From Chloroflexota bacterium (GTDB lineage Bacteria; Chloroflexota; Dormibacteria; Dormibacterales; Dormibacteraceae), in NCBI GenBank assembly GCA_005881825.1, contig VBEO01000086.1, positions 1-43,208 on the forward strand: 43,208 nt of DNA. The letters are read 5' to 3'. Of this stretch, positions 1 through 11,393 are shown piece by piece; position 1 is the first letter of the stretch; each line of letters begins with the position of its first letter. The notes beneath the pieces are model-generated. The model was not told the origin of the DNA and ran no database searches. It worked only from the letters and a program-made list of their open reading frames with translations. The translations under genes and the position numbers were made by a program.

Positions 1-1972
<1,972 letters not shown>

Positions 1973-2079
1973 CTATATCCACTCTTCAATCGCTGAAGAT
2001 CAGTTAGGTCGAGGATCCAGACTTACGCTTTCGGCGTTTTCAGAAAGATCTCGATTTCCTATTCGGTTGACAAGGTGCA

Positions 2080-2155
2080 TGGTGGAGATGAGCGGGCTCG
2101 AACCGCTGACCCCCTGCTTGCAAAGCAGGTGCTCTCCCAGCTGAGCTACATCCCC
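2080..2155 (-). tRNA. tRNA-Ala (anticodon UGC)
   Basis: The minus strand folds as a cloverleaf: acceptor GGGGATG pairs with CATCTCC (one G-U), the D-arm begins GTAGCTCAG, the anticodon loop is TTTGCAA with anticodon TGC, and the T-loop reads GGTTCGAGCCC. The CCA end is encoded (2082-2080). It lies in the 16S-23S spacer. The tRNA-Ile that often accompanies it is absent. Confidence 0.97.
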
Positions 2156-2556
2156 GCGTGCGGTTCGAACCCGACCGCAAGCTATTCGAATAACGACGCG
2201 CGCTCCCCGGGGTCCCCGCCGAACCTGTTCGGTGGGGTGGGTCAGCGCATCTCCCACCGCGTGCGGCCTGGGGCCGCGGGTGGTAGAGCAGGCCTTGAAA
2301 GCCTGAAGAGTGGGAAAGACAAGGCTGAAGACCCTGGGATTTAAACGCACTCGATTGCACGGCCTGTTCACCGTGCTGGTCTGAGCGGATTCGCACCGCG
2401 CACTGAGTCGCCTACCTCGATTGCTCGAGACCGAACCGCTTTCGGGAACCTAATCTTCGCCGGCGATCACGCGATCGACGGGTACTCTTCGGCACCTAGT
2501 TGCGGCCGTTGCTGCGAACTCTGACTTGACGGAACCCCCTGGAAAGGAAAGCTCCT
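2156..2556 (-). other. 16S-23S internal transcribed spacer, upstream part
   Basis: This is about 400 nt between the 16S 3' end and tRNA-Ala. I find no second tRNA and no credible protein gene. It carries the 3' half of the 16S processing stem (2303-2320). The rest has no structure I can name. Confidence 0.7.
2303..2320 (-). other. 16S processing stem, 3' (trailer) strand
   Basis: This 18-nt segment is the exact reverse complement of 4123-4140, which lies in the leader upstream of 16S. In the transcript the two can pair perfectly and loop out the whole 16S gene, as expected for an RNase III type precursor stem. Similarity continues a few bases outward with small mismatches. Confidence 0.8.
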
Positions 2557-4073
<1,517 letters not shown>

Positions 4074-4122
4074 AACGAAGGACCCAAGGCACTAACAGCC
4101 CTGAGTCATGAAGACTCTCAGA

Positions 4123-4140
4123 GTCTTTCCCACTCTTCAG
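4123..4140 (-). other. 16S processing stem, 5' (leader) strand
   Basis: This is the reverse complement of 2303-2320 over 18 of 18 bases. It lies about 50 nt upstream of the mature 16S 5' end. See the trailer-strand entry. Confidence 0.8.
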
Positions 4141-4213
4141 TTGTCAAGGTGCTCACAGCGCCTACGCCGGCCTTTTCAGGCGCACTAAGCCCACCTGGCT
4201 GAGGCGCATCCGC

Positions 4214-4244
4214 GATTGTACTGCCGCCGAGGAAGCTTCCGCAA
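4214..4244 (-). promoter_or_regulatory. Candidate rRNA operon promoter
   Basis: On the minus strand TTGCGG (4244-4239) and TACAAT (4219-4214) are separated by 18 bases, resembling a sigma-70 type -35/-10 pair. It sits about 140 nt upstream of 16S, between recR and the rRNA operon, where an rrn promoter is expected. A second TTGACA occurs at about 4145, nearer the processing stem, without a clear -10. Confidence 0.5.
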
Positions 4245-4265
4245 CCCCGATCAGCCCGCTTTACA

Positions 4266-4282
4266 TACCCCCGTCGGGGTAG
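4266..4282 (-). terminator. Weak hairpin downstream of recR
   Basis: A short GC stem (TACCCC pairing with GGGGTA) occurs about 20 nt after the recR stop. There is no strong U-run, so termination is only a possibility. It separates the dnaX-ybaB-recR group from the rRNA promoter. Confidence 0.3.
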
Positions 4283-4304
4283 GGCCGAAACCTTAGCAGA
4301 ACGC

Positions 4305-4904
4305 TCAAAACGCCCTCCGGCCACTGAGCGCGCGGGCCAGCGTCAGCTCGTCGGCGTACTCCAGGTCGCCCCCCACCGGCAACCCATGGGCGGGCCGCGT
4401 GATCTTGACCCCGGTGGGCGTCAACGCCCGGTAGATGTAGACGGCGGTGGTCTCGCCCTCGATGTCGGCGTCGGTGGCGACGATGACCTCCTCCACCCCG
4501 CCTTCGGTCACCCGCCGCACCAGCTCGGGGACGTGGATCTCCTCGGGACCGACGAGGTCGACCGGGCTCAGCACCCCGTGCAGGACGTGGTACAGGCCCT
4601 GGTACTCGGCGGTGCGCTCGATCGCGATCACGTCCATGGGTGACTCCACGACGCAGATCTGCTCGGTGCTTCGGCGACCGGACTCGCAGATCGCGCAGAG
4701 CGGACCCTCGGCAATGTTGAAGCAGCGTTCGCAGTAGCCGATGCGCGCCTTCAGGTCGCCGATGGCGCGGGCCAGGGCGTCGGCTCGCTGGCGGTCGGCG
4801 CGGAGGATGTGGAAGGCCAGGCGTTGAGCCGTCTTGGGGCCGACGCCCGGCAGCCGCGAAAGCTCCTGGACCAGGTCCTCCAGGGCCTGGGGCAGCTCCG
4901 GCAC
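4305..4904 (-). CDS. recR: Recombination protein RecR
   Basis: This 199-residue protein is the normal RecR length. RecR acts with RecF/RecO to load RecA at gapped DNA. Visible features are the N-terminal helix-hairpin-helix with LPGVGPKTAQRLAFH (about residues 18-32), a four-cysteine zinc motif (GYCERC then LCAIC, about 56-74), and a Toprim domain with VVESPMDVIAIE and ATDADIEGE. It is last in a dnaX-ybaB-recR group, a very common bacterial order, 6 nt after ybaB. Confidence 0.97.
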   Translation of the reverse strand: MPELPQALEDLVQELSRLPGVGPKTAQRLAFHILRADRQRADALARAIGDLKARIGYCERCFNIAEGPLCAICESGRRSTEQICVVESPMDVIAIERTAEYQGLYHVLHGVLSPVDLVGPEEIHVPELVRRVTEGGVEEVIVATDADIEGETTAVYIYRALTPTGVKITRPAHGLPVGGDLEYADELTLARALSGRRAF

Positions 4905-4910
4905 GGGCCC

Positions 4911-5222
4911 TTAACCGAGCAGGCCGGGCGGGAGGCCGAGGCCGGCCGTTACGGCCTGCATGCGCTGCGCGGCGACCTCACGCGACTTGTCGAGCGCCTC
5001 GTTGAGCGCCGCCACCACCAGGTCCTGGAGCATCTCGGGGTCGGAGGCGAGGTCCGGATCGATGGTCACCGCGACGACCTTCTGAGCGCCCGTGACCACT
5101 GCCTTGACGGCGCCGCCGCCCGCGCTGGCCTCGACCTGCTCGGACTCCAGCTCGGCCTGCACCTTGGCCATCTTGGCCTGCATTTCCTGGACCTGCTTCA
5201 GCATCTTCATCGGGTTCTGCAT
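4911..5222 (-). CDS. YbaB/EbfC family nucleoid-associated protein
   Basis: The protein is 103 residues and starts MQNPMKMLKQVQEMQ, the typical YbaB start. The family forms small dimeric DNA-binding proteins. The N-terminal half is a charged helix (residues 5-35), followed by a Gly/Ala/Val-rich beta region (VTGAQKVVAVTIDPDL) and a C-terminal helix. The start codon lies one base after the dnaX stop and recR follows by 6 nt, so the three genes are probably cotranscribed and translationally coupled. The exact role of the family is not settled. Confidence 0.93.
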   Translation of the reverse strand: MQNPMKMLKQVQEMQAKMAKVQAELESEQVEASAGGGAVKAVVTGAQKVVAVTIDPDLASDPEMLQDLVVAALNEALDKSREVAAQRMQAVTAGLGLPPGLLG

Positions 5223-5223
5223 C

Positions 5224-6702
5224 TCAGCTCCTCGGCTTGCGGACCTCGGTCACCGTGCCCTCCAGCTTGCGCATGGCGTCGAGCACCACCGGGTGCTCCT
5301 CCGGGGCCAAACGGCGGCCGGCGGAAGCGTTGGTGGATGCGGTGTCCAGTCGGTACTCGATGGTCGCGGCCTGGCCCAGCCAATCCTTCACCTGGGCCTC
5401 GATGGCGTGTGGGTACTTGAGCGCCTTCTCCCGGATGATGTCGGAGCCGAACCAAAGGACCAGCGTCGCCGGCGGCGCGACCTCGGCCCGGGCCGCCCGG
5501 AAGGCGGCCTTGACCAGGGGGTTCAGCGACTCCACGATCTCTCGCCAGCGGTCGGGGGCCGGGGCCGCCGGCGCAGCCGGCAACTCCTGGCTGACTTCCG
5601 TCCCCACCCGCGGCGGCTCCTGCGGAGCCGCGGCGACCTCCCCGCGGGGCGGGGAGGTGGTCTGTTCCACTGCCAGTCTGACCAGCGTTGCTTCCACCAG
5701 GAAGCGGGGTTCGGCGTGGCGGCGGACCTCGCCGTCCAGGTGCAGGAGAGCGTCAAGGGCGGCCGACAAGCGCTCGCGGCGGCCGGCATCGCGCTGCTCG
5801 ATCGCTTCCACCAGGCTATCCCGGCAGCGCTCCATGATCGCCCGCACCACCTGCCGCAGCTCACCTCCCGCCTCGTAGACGGCGGCCAGGCGATCGAGCG
5901 CCTCGGTCGGCCGCCCGCCCAGGACCGCGTCGAAGAGCGCGTCGACCTGCGCCGGATCCGCGATCCCCAGCAGCTCCCGGGCGCCGGCAACACTGACCCG
6001 GGTGCCGGCCAGCGGCACCAGCTGGTCGAGCAGGCCCACCGCGTCCCGCATCGACCCCTGCGCCACCCGGGCGATCAGCTTCAGGGCCTCGGGCTCGACC
6101 TCGATGCCCTCCTGCTCGGCGATGTGGCGCAGCCGGGCCACCACCTGCTCGTCGTTGAAGCGCCGGAAGACGAACTGCTGGCAGCGGCCGAGCACCGTCA
6201 GTGGGACCTTTTGAGCCTCGGTCGTGCAGAGGATGAAGACCACGTGCTCAGGCGGCTCCTCGAGCGTCTTCAGGAGCGCGTTGAAGGCCTCGGTCGTGAG
6301 CATGTGGGCCTCGTCCACGATGTAGACCTTGCGGCGCCCCAACGCCGGCGCCAGGTGCACCTTCTCCCGCAGGTCGCGGATCTCGTCGATTCCGCGGTTG
6401 GAGGCGGCGTCGATCTCGATCAGGTCGAGGGCCGCACCTGCCGCGATCTGGACGCAGGAGTCGCATTCGTTGCAGGGCTCCGCCACGCCGGGGCTGCGGC
6501 GCAGGCAGTTGACCGACTTGGCCAGCAAGCGCGCGCTGGTCGTCTTGCCAGTGCCGCGGGAGCCGCTGAAGAGGTAAGCGTGGGCCACCCGGTCGGAGGC
6601 GATGGCGCCCTGCAGGGCGCGCGAGACGGCCTCCTGACCGACCAGGTCGGAGAAGGTCTGCGAGCGGTACTTGCGGTAGAGGGTCTGGTAGCTGCTGCTC
6701 AT
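5224..6702 (-). CDS. dnaX: DNA polymerase III subunit gamma/tau
   Basis: This is the clamp-loader ATPase subunit of the replicative polymerase, 492 residues. It begins SSSYQTLYRKYRSQTFSDLVGQ. It has Walker A GSRGTGKTT (about 48-56), a zinc motif (CNECDSC), the sensor region IDAASNRGIDEIRDLR, and Walker B DEAHML. Domain III ends near residue 350; a Pro/Ala/Thr linker and a C-terminal domain follow. It is shorter than E. coli tau and I see no obvious A-rich slippery site. The linker contains a perfect palindrome at 5636-5658. A hairpin at 6707-6733 covers the likely ribosome-binding site. Confidence 0.96.
   Translation of the reverse strand: MSSSYQTLYRKYRSQTFSDLVGQEAVSRALQGAIASDRVAHAYLFSGSRGTGKTTSARLLAKSVNCLRRSPGVAEPCNECDSCVQIAAGAALDLIEIDAASNRGIDEIRDLREKVHLAPALGRRKVYIVDEAHMLTTEAFNALLKTLEEPPEHVVFILCTTEAQKVPLTVLGRCQQFVFRRFNDEQVVARLRHIAEQEGIEVEPEALKLIARVAQGSMRDAVGLLDQLVPLAGTRVSVAGARELLGIADPAQVDALFDAVLGGRPTEALDRLAAVYEAGGELRQVVRAIMERCRDSLVEAIEQRDAGRRERLSAALDALLHLDGEVRRHAEPRFLVEATLVRLAVEQTTSPPRGEVAAAPQEPPRVGTEVSQELPAAPAAPAPDRWREIVESLNPLVKAAFRAARAEVAPPATLVLWFGSDIIREKALKYPHAIEAQVKDWLGQAATIEYRLDTASTNASAGRRLAPEEHPVVLDAMRKLEGTVTEVRKPRS
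5636..5658 (-). repeat. Palindrome inside dnaX coding sequence
   Basis: Two 10-base arms (ACCTCCCCGC and its exact complement) flank a 3-base loop. The core resembles the ACCTCCC/GGGAGGT hairpin in the intergenic element at 19764-19858. In dnaX it encodes part of a linker (SPPRGEV) between domain III and the C-terminal domain, where an in-frame insertion would be tolerated. Confidence 0.55.
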
Positions 6703-6706
6703 TTCA

Positions 6707-6733
6707 CCCCACGAAATCTGCGATTTCGCGGGG
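6707..6733. repeat. Inverted repeat just upstream of dnaX
   Basis: The arms CCCCACGAAATC and GATTTCGCGGGG pair over 12 positions with one G-U, around a 3-base loop. It ends 4 nt before the dnaX start codon and includes the purine-rich GTGGGGTG that would be the ribosome-binding site. It is closely related to the inverted repeat at 7752-7778. Confidence 0.6.
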
Positions 6734-6766
6734 ACCCCATTTTCTCGTGTCCGCGGTGGCAGTAAT

Positions 6767-7042
6767 GATGACCGCGCACCCCCTCGTCGACAGCGGCGCC
6801 CCCGGCGTGGCCGTGGGTCGCAGCTCCAGCCCGGATGGCTGCGGCACCCTCAGGTTTCCTCCTTACCGCTGCTTCCTTCCGGACCTGACGGGGTTCGGAG
6901 ACCCGAGCTGCGCAGGTCCCGGCCTTCAACGCTGTTCATCACGGACGGACCCGAAGGGCCGTACCTCGGAGGGGGAATTCGACCCGGCTAAGGCGGATTG
7001 CCGGTGCAGGGTACCGCCAGTCCCCCGTCTAGCGCGGCCAGC
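6767..7042 (-). ncRNA. ffs: Signal recognition particle RNA, large bacterial type
   Basis: The conserved SRP apical domain GTCAGGTCCGGAAGGAAGCAG is present at about 6890-6870 on the minus strand. Upstream, about 7032-6960, is an Alu-like 5' domain with the same layout as Bacillus scRNA: GCTAGACGGGG, then GCGGTACCCTG, then GGGTCGAATTCCC. The ends close with TGGCCGCGC (7040-7032) against GCGCGGTCA (6777-6769). The length is about 275 nt, so this is the long SRP RNA and not the 4.5S type. It lies between the phosphatidyltransferase gene and dnaX. Ends are estimated from the closing helix. Confidence 0.92.
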
Positions 7043-7048
7043 GCGATT

Positions 7049-7741
7049 CTACCCGCCGGACGCCGCCTCCACCCCACGGAGGGCCGCCCGGTTGGCCCAG
7101 GCCAGGTTGGCGAACACCAGCAAGGTGCTGACCGGGATCACGACGGCCGCCGCGACCACGACCAGCGAGGCGTCCTGGCCCAGGCCCCGAAAGAGCGCAA
7201 CCCAGCCCAAGAGGACCGCGATCAAGCTGGTGGAGAGCTGCCCGAAGAGAGTGTGGGTCAGCGCCGGCCGCCGTCCGGCCAGCACCAGCACCCCGCCCAC
7301 CAGGGCCGGCAGCAGGTAGCGCAGGACCACCACCAGCGCCAACCAGATCGGGTAGGCGCCGCCCAGGGCCAGTCCGGCGGCCACCGCTCCGAAGAAGATC
7401 CCGTCGACCACCGGATCCAGGGCGCCGCCCAGGTTCGAGGGTTGGGCGAAGCGGCGGGCGACGGTGCCGTCCAGCAGATCGGTCAACGAGGCCAGGGCGA
7501 CCGTTACCGCCAGGGCGCCCAGCCCACCCGGCTGCAAGCCGTAGACCAGTCCGGGCACGGCCAGGTAGGCGCGAGCCAGCGTGACCTGGTTGGCGGGACC
7601 CGGCAGCCTGGTCCCCACCAGGACCAGCGCGATGAACCAGGCTTCGTACGCCGCTCGGGGTCCCGGCGGCACAGCCAGGACAAGCCAGAGGGCCGTGAGA
7701 ACCAGAAAGAGCGCGCCCCCGATCAGGCCGGCGCGGGTCAT
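7049..7741 (-). CDS. CDP-alcohol phosphatidyltransferase family membrane protein
   Basis: The protein is 230 residues, mostly hydrophobic with about six membrane segments. The family transfers a phosphatidyl group from a CDP-linked donor to an alcohol in phospholipid synthesis. The full signature is visible: DLLDGTVARRF followed by GGALDPVVD (about residues 88-113), matching D-x2-DG-x2-AR-x8-G-x3-D-x3-D with all metal-binding aspartates. The acceptor (glycerol-3-phosphate, inositol or other) cannot be read from sequence. I start at the ATG at 7741, because the longer upstream open frame is a shadow of the neighbouring gene. The PBP gene ends 43 nt upstream. Confidence 0.88.
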   Translation of the reverse strand: MTRAGLIGGALFLVLTALWLVLAVPPGPRAAYEAWFIALVLVGTRLPGPANQVTLARAYLAVPGLVYGLQPGGLGALAVTVALASLTDLLDGTVARRFAQPSNLGGALDPVVDGIFFGAVAAGLALGGAYPIWLALVVVLRYLLPALVGGVLVLAGRRPALTHTLFGQLSTSLIAVLLGWVALFRGLGQDASLVVVAAAVVIPVSTLLVFANLAWANRAALRGVEAASGG

Positions 7742-7751
7742 TAATCGGGGC

Positions 7752-7778
7752 CCCCGCAAGATCGGAGATCTTGTGGGG
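7752..7778. repeat. Inverted repeat between PBP and phosphatidyltransferase genes
   Basis: The arms CCCCGCAAGATC and GATCTTGTGGGG flank a 3-base loop. It has the same length, loop size and near-identical arms as the repeat at 6707-6733. It lies 10 nt upstream of the phosphatidyltransferase start and just after the PBP stop, so it could act as a terminator or a translation control hairpin. Confidence 0.6.
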
Positions 7779-7784
7779 TGATGG

Positions 7785-9959
7785 TCAGTGCGGAGAGGGC
7801 TTGGCAGCCGGCGAGGCCGACGCCGCGGGGGCCGGCGGGGCCGCCGCTGCCGCGGCCGCGCACTTGCCCGGCAGCGGCTCGCCAAGGCCCTGGATGAAGA
7901 CCTCCGAGTACTTCTGATCGGCGGGCGTCGACGCCGGCGCCAGCGAACCGTCGTCCTTGCAGACGCTGTCGGTGGCGATGCCGGCTGGCTTGGTCCAGGT
8001 TGCCGGCCAGGCTCGGTTGACGTAGTAACCGTCGAGGAACGGCTTCCAGACCGTCTGCCCGACATGCTCGCCCCACAGCACGTTGGTCGGGCAGAGCCAG
8101 CCCGAAGCCTGGAATCCGTTGGCCAGGTTGGCGAAGCCGGAGCTGCACTGGTCGCCCTGGTTGATGTGCGCCATGTAGGCGGCGACCGCGATGTCCGGGG
8201 TGTAACCAATCCAGTAGGAGCCCGTCCAGGACTCGGTGGTGCCGGACTTGGATGCCACCGGCTTCCCGGCATAGCCGAGCAGCTTGGCGGGGCCGCGCAG
8301 CAGATCGTTCTGCAGGTATGCGACCTGGGGGCTGAGGGCCCGGTCGTGCGAGGGCTGGCCGTCGAAAGCTTCGAGGACCGCACCTTTGCTGTCGGTGATC
8401 TTGAGGACAGGGTGGGCGCTGACTTTGAAGCCGCCATTGTCGAAGGCCGAGTAAGCCGCCACGTGCTCGATCATCGACATCGAGTTGGTGCCCAGCGTGG
8501 TGGGCAGGGTGGAGGGGTTTTCGATGGGCGTCGTGATGCCCAGCTTGCGCATGAACTTGACGACGGGAGCGCCGGTTTCTGCTCGATAGGTCCACAGCGC
8601 GGGCAGGTTGCGTGACTCGGCCAGCGCCTGCCGGAGCGGGATCATGCCCTCAGTTCGGCCGTCCCAGTCCGAATAGCGGTGGCCGTCGATGACCGGGTTC
8701 TGGTCGTCGAGCTTCGTCGCCGGGTTGACCAGGCCCGCCTCCAGCGCCGCCCCATAGGTGTAGGCCTTGAACGAGGATCCCACCGGCCGGTAGCCGCTGG
8801 GATCGCTGCCGGTGAGGTTGACCTGGCCCCGGATCTCGACATTGTTGTAGTCGGCGCTGCCGACCATGGCCAGGATCTCCCCGTCGTGCGGGTTCATTGC
8901 CAGCAGCGCCCCGGTGTTGGCCCCCTTGCTGGCGTAGGTCTTGACGCCGTTCTTGACCATGGCGTCGGCAAGGTACTGGACCGGCAGATCCAGGGAGGTG
9001 GTGATGGACAGGCCCCCCTCGTAGATCTGGGCGTCGCTGTAGCGCTGCTCGAGGTAGGTGAGGACGTAGTCCACGAAGTGGGCGGTGCGGGGGTCGCGGC
9101 CACCGGTGACCGCGGCGTGGTGGGCGGCCATCTGCTTGAAGAGATCGCCGGCCAGGACCGCGTCGGAGTCGCTCGGCTTGACATCGCCGGTGGCCAGCAT
9201 GGAGTCGAGGACGTCCTTCCAGCGCTCGCGGGCCGCGGCCTGCTGGTCGGCGATCCCGAAGGGGTCGTACCGGGTGGGCCACTGAGGCAGGCCGGCCAGG
9301 AACGAGGCTTGGGCCAGGTTGAGGTCGGCGGCGTGCACGCCGAAGTAGTAGTTGGCAGCGGCCTCGGCGCCCAGCGCGCCGTGCCCGTAGTTGATCGTGT
9401 TGAGGTACAGCTCCAGAATCTGGTCCTTGCTGTAGCGCCGCTCCAGCTCCTCGGCCAGGAGCAGTTCGCGGATCTTGCGGCCCACGTCCTTGCTCTGGGC
9501 CTCGTCCTTGAGCAGGGTGTTCTTGATCACCTGCTGGGTGATCGTGGATCCGCCCTGGGCCGAGGATCGGTGGCTGACGTCGTACAGCCCCGCGATCGCC
9601 AGCCGGCGCCAGTCGACCCCGCGGTTGCTGTAGAAGGTGCGGTCCTCGGTCGCCATTGTGGCCTGGCGCAGGAGCGGCGAGATCTTGGCCAGAGGCACCA
9701 CCGTGCGGTTCTCGTGGTAGAGGACGTCGATCAACGTCCCGTTGCGGTCATAGATGCGGCTGGCCTGCGGTAGGCCCGCCTCGTTGAGGGAGTCCAGAGA
9801 GGGCAGGTCGCCGGCGTAGTAGTCGACCGCGCCGACGGTGGCCAGGCTGCCGCCCACGCCGATCAGCACGATCAGGGCCAGGAGGAGCCCGGCGACGCCG
9901 CGGAGGCGACCCTGGGATGCCTTACGCCGCGAGCTTCGGGAACGTTTGCGAGACGACAA
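7785..9959 (-). CDS. Class A penicillin-binding protein (glycosyltransferase/transpeptidase)
   Basis: This bifunctional peptidoglycan synthase is 724 residues. A basic N-terminus (SSRKRSRSSRRK) is followed by one membrane anchor (about residues 22-46). The glycosyltransferase domain (about 65-240) has ATEDRTFYSNRGVDW, QGGSTITQQVIKN and RKIRELLLAEELERRYSKDQILELYLN (motifs given separately from the family pattern). The transpeptidase domain has VGSSFK (active serine), SRN and KSGTTE (about residues 395, 460 and 565). The C-terminus is an Ala/Pro-rich tail. The start is a TTG at 9959 with a poor ribosome-binding site, so it may be off by a few codons. It lies 36 nt after nuoN. Confidence 0.94.
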   Translation of the reverse strand: MSSRKRSRSSRRKASQGRLRGVAGLLLALIVLIGVGGSLATVGAVDYYAGDLPSLDSLNEAGLPQASRIYDRNGTLIDVLYHENRTVVPLAKISPLLRQATMATEDRTFYSNRGVDWRRLAIAGLYDVSHRSSAQGGSTITQQVIKNTLLKDEAQSKDVGRKIRELLLAEELERRYSKDQILELYLNTINYGHGALGAEAAANYYFGVHAADLNLAQASFLAGLPQWPTRYDPFGIADQQAAARERWKDVLDSMLATGDVKPSDSDAVLAGDLFKQMAAHHAAVTGGRDPRTAHFVDYVLTYLEQRYSDAQIYEGGLSITTSLDLPVQYLADAMVKNGVKTYASKGANTGALLAMNPHDGEILAMVGSADYNNVEIRGQVNLTGSDPSGYRPVGSSFKAYTYGAALEAGLVNPATKLDDQNPVIDGHRYSDWDGRTEGMIPLRQALAESRNLPALWTYRAETGAPVVKFMRKLGITTPIENPSTLPTTLGTNSMSMIEHVAAYSAFDNGGFKVSAHPVLKITDSKGAVLEAFDGQPSHDRALSPQVAYLQNDLLRGPAKLLGYAGKPVASKSGTTESWTGSYWIGYTPDIAVAAYMAHINQGDQCSSGFANLANGFQASGWLCPTNVLWGEHVGQTVWKPFLDGYYVNRAWPATWTKPAGIATDSVCKDDGSLAPASTPADQKYSEVFIQGLGEPLPGKCAAAAAAAPPAPAASASPAAKPSPH

Positions 9960-9995
9960 GTTGCCGTTGAGGGAACGCAGGCGCCATCGGGGACG

Positions 9996-11393
9996 TTACG
10001 GCGACCGGCTGGTCAATAGGGCGTTCGCCGCCTGGAAGGCGAGGCCGCTGATCGGGTTGGCGAAGATGCTGTAGCCGATCAGGACGAGCGTCACCATCAC
10101 GGCCGCCGCCCCGCCGAACGTCGAGGGCAGGACGCGCGAGGATGGCGCCCGCAGCGGGCTGCGGGCGTCCTCCGTCTCCAGCAGGAAGGCCGCGAAGGCG
10201 AGCCTGGCCGCCCCCACCGCGGCCAGAACCGAGCCCAACAGGGCGAGCGTCAGCGCCCACCAGTACCCGGCCATGCCCAGCGCGGCCGCGACCAGAAAGA
10301 CGCCGAAGAAGCCTCCCAGCGGGGGCACCGCCGCCAGCGAGAGGACGGCCACCACCAGCGCGGCCGCCCGGCCCGGCTCCCGGGCGCCGAGTCCGGCCAG
10401 GGCGCCCTCCAGCTCCAGGTCGGCGAGCAGGATCGGGGCCGCCGCGGCGGCCACGACCGCCGCCCCGAGCAGGAACAGGCCCGCGCCCAGACCGGCCGGA
10501 TCGTGGGTGGCGACCGCCGCCGCCACCCAGCCCAGCTGGGCGGCGGCCAGCAGGCCGAGCGCAATCCGCGGGCGCGGCGCCGTCGCCGCGCCCAGCCCGG
10601 CCAGCAGCACCAGGCCGGCGGCGGCGGCGGCCAGGCCGGGCGCCCACACGATGCCCGCACCGGCCAGGATGCCGCCCAGCTTGAGCAGCGCCACACCGGC
10701 GCCGGCGGCTCCGAGGCCGGCGGCTACCCCGCGCCCGAAGGGGGAGGCTTCGGCGCCGGCGCCGAAGCCGAAAGGCGCCAGCACCAGCAGGCCGGCCAGG
10801 CACCCCACCCCGATCAGCAGCGGCAGCGCCAGCGGCAGCGTGGCGGGTGCGGCCGCCAGCGCCGCACGGACGGCGTCGACGGCGGACCCGCCCGCGTTGG
10901 CGTGCACGTAGGCGAGGCAGAGCGCGACCAGCATCAGCAGGGCCCCGGTGACCGCGAGCGCGCGCACCGAGCCCAGGAGCGCGGCCGCGGCGGCCAGCGC
11001 GAGGGCCGCGCCCGCCCAGATCGCGAAGAGATCGGTGGCGGAGGCTGCGACCATCACCCCGAAAGTCCCCAGCAGGGCCGCCGGCAGCGGTCCCGGCAGC
11101 AGCTCCAGATCCCAGTCGGCCGCGGCCACGCCGACCGCTAAAGCCAGCAAGACGGCCGCCTTGGCGAAGAGCGCGAAGCGGTCCTGCACGAAGCCGCCCT
11201 GGAAGAGCGTGCCCACCTGCGCGCCTAGCCAGAGCTCGAGTCCGAGCGCGATCAGCAAAGCCAGCACGACGGCACGTGGGCCCCAGCGCCGCACGCGCGC
11301 CCGGGTGCGCGCCCGCCGCGGGCCGGACATCAGGAGCGTGGCGCCGCCGGTCGCGACCAGGACCGCCTCCGGCGCCAGAACCAGGGTTGTCAT
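9996..11393 (-). CDS. nuoN: NuoN-like subunit (complex I antiporter-type family), divergent
   Basis: The protein is 465 residues and almost entirely hydrophobic (about 14 membrane segments), with the length and position of NuoN, last in a J-K-L-M-N order. Its ATG overlaps the nuoM stop by 4 nt (ATGA). In E. coli NuoN, proton transfer uses a TM5 glutamate and lysines in TM7, TM8 and TM12. By eye the TM5 region here (DLFAIWAGAALALA) lacks the glutamate, the PFH-W-PD signature of TM7/8 is missing, and the TM12 motif reads PPLGGFFGVFLVA with Val where Lys is expected. It is probably a quinone oxidoreductase-type membrane subunit that no longer pumps in the usual way. The open frame is intact. Confidence 0.75.
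   Translation of the reverse strand: MTTLVLAPEAVLVATGGATLLMSGPRRARTRARVRRWGPRAVVLALLIALGLELWLGAQVGTLFQGGFVQDRFALFAKAAVLLALAVGVAAADWDLELLPGPLPAALLGTFGVMVAASATDLFAIWAGAALALAAAAALLGSVRALAVTGALLMLVALCLAYVHANAGGSAVDAVRAALAAAPATLPLALPLLIGVGCLAGLLVLAPFGFGAGAEASPFGRGVAAGLGAAGAGVALLKLGGILAGAGIVWAPGLAAAAAGLVLLAGLGAATAPRPRIALGLLAAAQLGWVAAAVATHDPAGLGAGLFLLGAAVVAAAAAPILLADLELEGALAGLGAREPGRAAALVVAVLSLAAVPPLGGFFGVFLVAAALGMAGYWWALTLALLGSVLAAVGAARLAFAAFLLETEDARSPLRAPSSRVLPSTFGGAAAVMVTLVLIGYSIFANPISGLAFQAANALLTSRSP

Noticed and set aside
2156-2556. A tRNA-Ile gene in the 16S-23S spacer
   Set aside because: No cloverleaf with a GAT anticodon or T-loop was found in the spacer. Only tRNA-Ala is present.
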